In this document: positions 59,102-64,000 of the stretch, one piece after another
Numbering within the stretch: the stretch's first letter is position 1
Layout of the letters: each line of letters opens with the position of its first letter
Origin: Pedobacter psychrodurus
GTDB taxonomy: Bacteria; Bacteroidota; Bacteroidia; Sphingobacteriales; Sphingobacteriaceae
DNA: 64,000 bases
Direction: 5' to 3'
Assembly (NCBI RefSeq): GCF_004331735.1
Contig: NZ_SJSO01000001.1
Coordinates: forward strand, 186,001 to 250,000
Notes under the pieces: model-generated
Databases searched by the model: none
Seen by the model: the letters and a program-made list of their open reading frames with translations, nothing else
What the model was told of the DNA's origin: nothing
Position numbers and translations under genes: made by a program

Positions 59102-60151
59102 CTATTTGTCTTTTAAACGAATAAATACATCCATATTTTCTGTTAGCCTTTCTTCTAGCGACTTACTTTTTTCGCCTAAAAATTTCTCAAAATCCTCCGG
59201 ACTGACTGCTGATATGTATTCATTCAATTGCTCATGAAGTGCATCTCTAAAAGCCATATCTCTACTAGCCATCAAACTTCTAGCCTTTTCCTTTAATGGT
59301 TGAAAAGCCATATCTGTTGTGCTTTCAAAGTCCTTAAATAATTTGTTCGCCTCGGAAAGTCTTAACTTTTCACCTTTTTTTTCAAATTCCTTTCTTAACA
59401 AGTCTGCAAATCCATTTTCATAAGCTGAAATCAAATCAAGAACCTCAGAATACATTGTTGAACGGACACTTTCACTATTACTTAGTTTCAGGATTTGTCG
59501 ATACTCTTTTGCATTTTCTTTGAAAATACACAAGTAAATTTTATCGGTTAATTGTGAATATTTGAATGTATAATCACCTATGTAATTGTCTAAAGCATTT
59601 GTAAATTCCTGCCTATAGTTAAACTCACGGAGTGCAGCGGGAACGTATGATTCCTCCCGTTGATTTACAAATTTGGTTGTACCACCTAATTTTTTGTTAA
59701 GGACATCAATTACAATATCCAGAATCGCACCACGAACCTGCTTTGCCTTTTCAGATCCCTGTAGTAGCATTGCGACATTCAAAAATGCTTTGAATGTAAA
59801 AACGTTCAAACTAGTTGCACGAGCCCCAACTAACTCATTTTCTTCATCATCCATCAACTGAGGGACATTGATGTCCTTCAGTTGTGAAACTAAATCTTTG
59901 AATTGTTTCAGCCTTACACCAGCAAATACCTCTTGTCCGCTTTGTTCCAGCTCCATTCTGTTTACTTCCAATAACCTGTTGATTGTACGAATATCAACAT
60001 GGAAATAATTAGCTATCTGCTGCTTGGTATAACGGTACTTCTGCTCGAAAAGCACGCCTTCAAAATCCAGGCTACCGTATAATTCTCTAAGAGCAGCGCT
60101 ATTATTCAAAATATTCTTCCTGTCTACAACTGAATTGGGTAAATCTTTCAT
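59102..60151 (-). CDS. Putative DNA-binding antitoxin partner of Doc
   Basis: A 349-aa protein. The N-terminal part has a helix-turn-helix-like YTKQQIANYFHVDIRTINRLLEVNR (about 42-66), then ELVGARATSLNVFTFKAFLNVAMLL. The C-terminal 200 residues are helical with charged runs. Proteins of this size and kind precede Fic/Doc genes in many Bacteroidetes; they are thought to bind DNA and neutralise or guide the toxin. It is far larger than a classical Phd antitoxin. The 60152-60515 gap upstream is AT-rich and empty. Confidence 0.7.
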   Translation of the reverse strand: MKDLPNSVVDRKNILNNSAALRELYGSLDFEGVLFEQKYRYTKQQIANYFHVDIRTINRLLEVNRMELEQSGQEVFAGVRLKQFKDLVSQLKDINVPQLMDDEENELVGARATSLNVFTFKAFLNVAMLLQGSEKAKQVRGAILDIVIDVLNKKLGGTTKFVNQREESYVPAALREFNYRQEFTNALDNYIGDYTFKYSQLTDKIYLCIFKENAKEYRQILKLSNSESVRSTMYSEVLDLISAYENGFADLLRKEFEKKGEKLRLSEANKLFKDFESTTDMAFQPLKEKARSLMASRDMAFRDALHEQLNEYISAVSPEDFEKFLGEKSKSLEERLTENMDVFIRLKDK

Positions 60152-60515
60152 AGGATAAAGTTAGTTTTATTTTAGGGGATTACTGATATAGCATATCCTT
60201 TTATGATAAGGGAATTACCATTAATTAGGCTCAATATTTAAGTCTAATTAATGTTTAAAATATATATGTTTTTATTTTTTTCATAACTTAAACATATACG
60301 TTTATATAAGTATTAGTTACATAAGCCCATATACAAACTAAGCTAGCCTTAAATAATACAAGAAAAGCGAGCTAACCTTAAATTACTATCCATTTTAAGA
60401 TTATCTCACTCTTTGACCTTAAATATATTACAACGATCCAACTTATTATTATGTGGCGAAATCAGTGGAAAAGCTCTTCATAAAACAGCAAATGTGTGTA
60501 TTAACTAATATCAAT

Positions 60516-61809
60516 TTACCTAAATAGTTTCATAACTTTCATATCACCAGCATCCTCTTCTTCTTCCTTATTGCGCTCCAAGAGTTTTTCCTGTAATGCA
60601 GACATCTCAGTACTAACTTTCGTATCGATAACCTTCGCATAATGCTGAGTTGTTTTCAAGCTATTGTGCCCAAGCATTTGGGATACGGTCTCAATTGGAA
60701 CACCATTGGAAAGCGTAATAGTGGTTGCAAAAGTATGCCTGGCAAGATGATAAGTAAGCACTTTAGTGATGGTACAAAGATCTGCGATCTCTTTCAGGTA
60801 CCCATTCATCCTCTGGTTGGTGAGCACTGGCAACGCCACTTTTCTCCATCGGCATATCCTATGATTTTTATACCGATCAAGAATTACTTTCGCCTCATCC
60901 AACAGAGGGATGTGACAGGGTATTTCCGTTTTCTGCCGTTTGATGAATATCCATAAATTACCGTCATCACCTTTTGTAATCTGATCCAACCGAAGCTGCT
61001 TCACATCAATATAAGAAAGGCCTGTGTAACAACTGAAAATAAAAATGTCTCGAACAATGTTTAAGCGCTCAAGAGGAAATTCCCTGTTTTTGATCCTATC
61101 CAACTCTTCCATATTTAGAAAAGTCCTTAGCTTTAGCAGTATTGCGATAATTTAAAAACGGATTCCCGACTATCCACCCGGCACCCAAGCAATACAGCAT
61201 GATTTTTTTCAGGTGAACAATATATTTCCGAGCAGACATTGCATTATTTCCTCGCTCTATCCTAAGGAATAATTCATAATCGGTGATAAATTTAAAATCC
61301 ACCTTTTTGATGTTAATATCCTGAACCTCATATTTGAGCTGAATAAATTATTTAACATGTCTGATGGAACTTTGATAGGTTTGAAATGTACTATAACTGT
61401 ATCCTTTACCAATCAGTTTTTCCATATTATCATTGTGCTTCTGATAAACTCTCAGCAGGCTATGGTTAGACGAATTCTTTCCGGTAAGATGATCCCTTAA
61501 GATCACCGCGGTCACCTCATCATCCTTTTCCACAAGAGTGGCATGAAACCGTCGAACTTTTGAGGCTAACGTATCCAGATAATCATTAAGTTCCCGGATC
61601 TCCTCGCGCAAGCCGGTGCCCTTCCCTTTAAGTGCCGACCAGAAGCTGGGAATAATTTCTCTGCCGACAGAATATTCCGAATGCTTTCCCTTCACAGTAA
61701 TCCGTAAATAGATGGGCATCATCTCGCCCTTGATAAAATTTTTTGGTCTTTTCAAATAGAATAAAAGATGAAAATTGTAACTCATAATGATACATTTAAA
61801 ATTAAACAA
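60516..61809 (-). pseudogene. Tyrosine recombinase/integrase, inactivated
   Basis: Total span 431 codons, the normal length for a Bacteroidetes integrase. The N-terminal part (61809-61351) stops at an in-frame TAA after SSIRHVK. The same frame resumes as FIQLKYEVQDINIKKVDF down to about 61125, where a frameshift leads into MEELDRIKNREFPLERL and the catalytic domain (from 61112). Catalytic traces HLARHTFATT, MLGHNSLKTTQHYAKV (H-x-x-R, H, Tyr) remain; the first Arg position reads YTGLSYIDV, a substituted form seen in this phylum. It would have mobilised the island; now it should be dead unless decoded by recoding. Confidence 0.85.
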
Positions 61810-62003
61810 ATGTACATTTGAGCCAGTGAGTCATCAAGATGTTCGTTAGTCGAACGAGCTGTAAATCAATATCTTACAAAATAATCCAGCACCCGAACAT
61901 TTAGGAATAATTCTGGTTTTGATATTTAAATCAATACACTGATCTACAGGGCTTTACAAAAAATAGTCAGTTTTCGACTCACTAAAATTAACCATTCAGA
62001 ATG

Positions 62004-62109
62004 GTCGAAAACGAGTCTTAATGTGTTATAAAAACCAAAACAAAGTCTTGAAAATCAACGATTTGCGCGACAATGTTCTGGTTTGAATCTAATGAAGTGG
62101 TCCCGACGA
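62004..62109. other. Right attachment repeat (attR) overlapping tRNA-Arg
   Basis: Direct repeat of 32872-32977. The last 12 bases belong to the 3' end of tRNA-Arg(CCT) on the minus strand, so integration left the tRNA intact on this side. Confidence 0.85.
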
Positions 62110-62169
62110 GAATCGAACTCATATCTAAAGTTTAGGAAACTTCTATTCTATCCGTTGAACTACGGGACC
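62098..62169 (-). tRNA. tRNA-Arg (anticodon CCT)
   Basis: Folds as a complete 72-nt cloverleaf on the minus strand. The acceptor is GGTCCCG with CGGGACC, discriminator A at 62098. The D stem is GTTC/GAAT. The anticodon stem is GAAGT/ACTTT with loop TTCCTAA, giving anticodon CCT. The T stem is ATGAG/CTCGT with loop TTCGATT. No encoded CCA follows. It is the integration target of the island. Confidence 0.93.
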
Positions 62170-62308
62170 ATTTGTTGCGCAAATATAACAAAAGTTTTCT
62201 CGCAAGAGAATTCATTTTAACAAGCATTTATATAAAGGAAATTGCCTTTAAAAACATCAAAAATTAGTTATAACAGATGCTCATTAGGTTTGTTGCATCG
62301 GGATATGT

Positions 62309-62344
62309 AAAAAAAGCCATTTGAAAAATTAATCAAATGGCTTT
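62309..62344 (-). terminator. Intrinsic terminator after metG
   Basis: AAAGCCATTTGA (62313-62324) pairs fully with TCAAATGGCTTT (62333-62344). On the minus strand the stem is followed by a T run from 62315-62309. It lies 21 bp after the metG stop. Confidence 0.88.
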
Positions 62345-62365
62345 GTATTTTAATGCAGGTAAACA

Positions 62366-64000
62366 CTATCTAATTACACTACCCTCTTGGAACTTTTCTA
62401 CAGGTGCCACAAAAGTGAGTTTACCTTCGGCATTTTCGGCCATTAAAATCATGCCTTGCGATAAAATCCCTTTAATTTCTCTAGGTGCCAGGTTAACAAT
62501 CATACTTACCTGTTTGCCTACAATATCTTCGGGTTTATAATATTCGGCAATACCAGAAACCACAGTTCTTTCATCAATACCTGTATTTACCGTTAACTTT
62601 AACAGTTTTTTGGTTTTCTCTACCTTTTCTGCGGCTACAATAGTGGCTACGCGGATATCCATTGCCGAGAAATCGTCAAACTGGATATTTTCTTTTGCCG
62701 GAACAGCAACTACATTATTTGCCGCATTACTGGCCTTGCTTTGGTTGAGTTTCTCGATCTGGAAGTCGATCTCGGCATCTTCAATTTTATCAAACAATAA
62801 CACAGCTTCTCCAATATCGTGACCACGTTTTAACAGGTTCACCGTACCCGCATCATCCCAATCATGACCGCCATTTTTGAGCATCTTCATTAACTTTTCG
62901 GCTGTAAATGGCAAGAAAGGTTCGATCAGGATCTGGATATTGGCCGCTATTTGAAGTGCAATATGCAAGATTGTTCTTACGCGGTCTTCGTCGGTTTTAA
63001 TCAGTTTCCAGGGCTCGGTTTCGGCCAGGTATTTATTCCCTAAACGGGCAACGTTCATTACTTCTGATAGCGCCTCTCTAAAGCGGTAATTTTCTATAGA
63101 TGCAGAGATTTTAGCTGGGTAACCCGCCAATTCATCAATCACAGCTTGATCTACCTCAGCAATTTCCATACAGGTTGGTACCGAACCACCAAAGTATTTA
63201 TGCGTAAGCACTACTACGCGGTTTACAAAATTCCCGAGTATAGCTACCAGTTCGTTGTTGTTTCTTGCCTGAAAATCTTTCCAGGTAAAATCGTTATCCT
63301 TAGTCTCAGGGGCTGTTGCTGTTAATACATAGCGCAATACATCTTGTTTCCCTTCAAACTCTCTTAAATACTCGTTTAACCAAACTGCCCAATTTTTAGA
63401 AGTCGATATTTTTTGTCCTTCTAAGTTTAAGAATTCGTTTGCCGGCACATTATCAGCCAAGGTATATTCGCCATGTGCCATTAACATTGCAGGAAAAATA
63501 ATGCAATGGAAAACGATGTTATCTTTACCGATAAAATGAACCAGTTTGGTTTCGTCGCTTTTCCAGTATTCTTCCCAACCACATTTATCATTTTCGAAAC
63601 TGCTGATGTAATATTCTTCGGCTTTAGGATTCCACACATCGAGTTTAGCATAGTTACAGAGCTCTTTGGTTGCAGAAATATATCCGATAGGGGCATCGAA
63701 CCACACATAAAGCACTTTACCTTCAGCATCGCGAAGCGGAACACGCACACCCCAATCTAAATCTCTGGTCATTGCCCTTGGCTGTAAGCCAGCATTTAAC
63801 CAACTTTGGCATTGGCCGTAAACATTGGGGCGCCATTCTTTATGGCTTTCGATATAAGTCCTTAAACGGTCTTCATATTTATCAAGAGGCAGGAACCAGT
63901 TTTTAGTTTCCTTTAAAATTGGTTTATCGCCTGATAGGGTCGATTTTGGATTGATTAAATCGGTTGCATTAAGTGTAGAACCGCAGTTTTCGCACTGATC
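62366..64000 (-). CDS. metG: Methionyl-tRNA synthetase (C-terminal 544 residues, runs off the window)
   Basis: The frame is open to base 64000, so the N-terminus lies outside. A zinc-knuckle remnant CENCG is at the very edge. [32 protein letters not shown] and CGWEEYWK are classical MetRS sequence. The KMSKS loop appears as [10 protein letters not shown]. After the helical anticodon-binding domain comes a C-terminal tRNA-binding (EMAPII-like) domain of about 100 residues ([20 protein letters not shown] ... [16 protein letters not shown]). It charges tRNA-Met in the cytoplasm. Essential core gene, sited just outside the island, with a strong terminator after its stop. Confidence 0.97.
   Translation of the reverse strand, partial: DQCENCGSTLNATDLINPKSTLSGDKPILKETKNWFLPLDKYEDRLRTYIESHKEWRPNVYGQCQSWLNAGLQPRAMTRDLDWGVRVPLRDAEGKVLYVWFDAPIGYISATKELCNYAKLDVWNPKAEEYYISSFENDKCGWEEYWKSDETKLVHFIGKDNIVFHCIIFPAMLMAHGEYTLADNVPANEFLNLEGQKISTSKNWAVWLNEYLREFEGKQDVLRYVLTATAPETKDNDFTWKDFQARNNNELVAILGNFVNRVVVLTHKYFGGSVPTCMEIAEVDQAVIDELAGYPAKISASIENYRFREALSEVMNVARLGNKYLAETEPWKLIKTDEDRVRTILHIALQIAANIQILIEPFLPFTAEKLMKMLKNGGHDWDDAGTVNLLKRGHDIGEAVLLFDKIEDAEIDFQIEKLNQSKASNAANNVVAVPAKENIQFDDFSAMDIRVATIVAAEKVEKTKKLLKLTVNTGIDERTVVSGIAEYYKPEDIVGKQVSMIVNLAPREIKGILSQGMILMAENAEGKLTFVAPVEKFQEGSVIR

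Larger units (their letters stand above)
32872..62109. mobile_element. tRNA-Arg-integrated genomic island (about 29 kb, probably composite)
   Basis: The element is bounded by direct repeats 32872-32977 and 62004-62109, 106 bp long, six mismatches and no gaps. The right copy includes the last 12 bases of tRNA-Arg(CCT) and the bases downstream of it. A tyrosine recombinase gene, now broken, lies beside the right end, as expected for tRNA-integrating islands. The cargo includes restriction-like, TIR, toxin-antitoxin and unknown giant-protein genes. An internal partial att copy (57992-58020) and a second integrase fragment (46474-46920) suggest repeated insertion and decay. Confidence 0.8.

Overview
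The window looks like the chromosome of a Sphingobacteriaceae bacterium close to Pedobacter. Support comes from GG-type Bacteroidetes lanthipeptide precursors, a CarboxypepD_reg/TonB-type outer-membrane barrel protein, LytS/LytTR and TPR-kinase signalling, DUF6232 and GIN-domain proteins, Bacteroidetes TAnnTTTG promoter boxes, and sparse use of Shine-Dalgarno sites.

Layout. (1) 1-10.7 kb: a class I lanthipeptide (RiPP) locus. It has a partial LanB dehydratase running off the left edge, an outer-membrane barrel protein, a tandem array of five Cys-rich precursor peptides (one internally deleted), two further small peptide genes, a divergent LytS/LytTR two-component pair, and a second full-length LanB. 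A strong hairpin-plus-T-tract lies between the precursors and the downstream machinery genes. (2) 11.1-18.7 kb: a five-gene, tightly overlapping operon that fits the MoxR-vWA-beta-propeller ternary (bpX) conflict systems. (3) 19-31 kb: mixed chromosomal genes, namely lipoproteins, a membrane protein, a TPR histidine kinase and its response regulator, YegP, an orphan HsdR_N-like nuclease, small secreted proteins, a DUF6232/DUF6804/membrane/secreted-vWA operon, and a thermonuclease. Three transcription units here share the same long promoter/operator architecture. (4) 31.2-34.7 kb: two unrelated AAA ATPase genes, each preceded by its own four-copy short-repeat array. (5) 32.87-62.11 kb: a genomic island bounded by 106-bp direct repeats (about 94% identical), with the right copy overlapping the 3' end of tRNA-Arg(CCT). 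The island carries the DUF4143 ATPase, a decayed gene, a cassette of two giant proteins (1779 and 1449 aa) with two lipoproteins, integrase debris, a RES/DUF262/DUF262-DUF1524/MBL operon, a TIR effector, a GIN protein, an orphan HipB-like regulator, a Doc-type toxin-antitoxin pair and a broken tyrosine recombinase. An internal att-like fragment near 58.0 kb suggests two stacked insertions. (6) 62.1-64 kb: tRNA-Arg and the 3' part of metG, ordinary core genome.

How the genes fit together. The left end makes and modifies small Cys/Ser/Thr peptides under two-component control. The middle operon is a predicted NTP-dependent conflict or signalling complex. The island is a layered defence and selfish-DNA region. 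The least explained content is the giant-protein cassette at 35.7-46.3 kb and the repeat arrays in front of the two ATPase genes. No CRISPR array or rRNA was seen.
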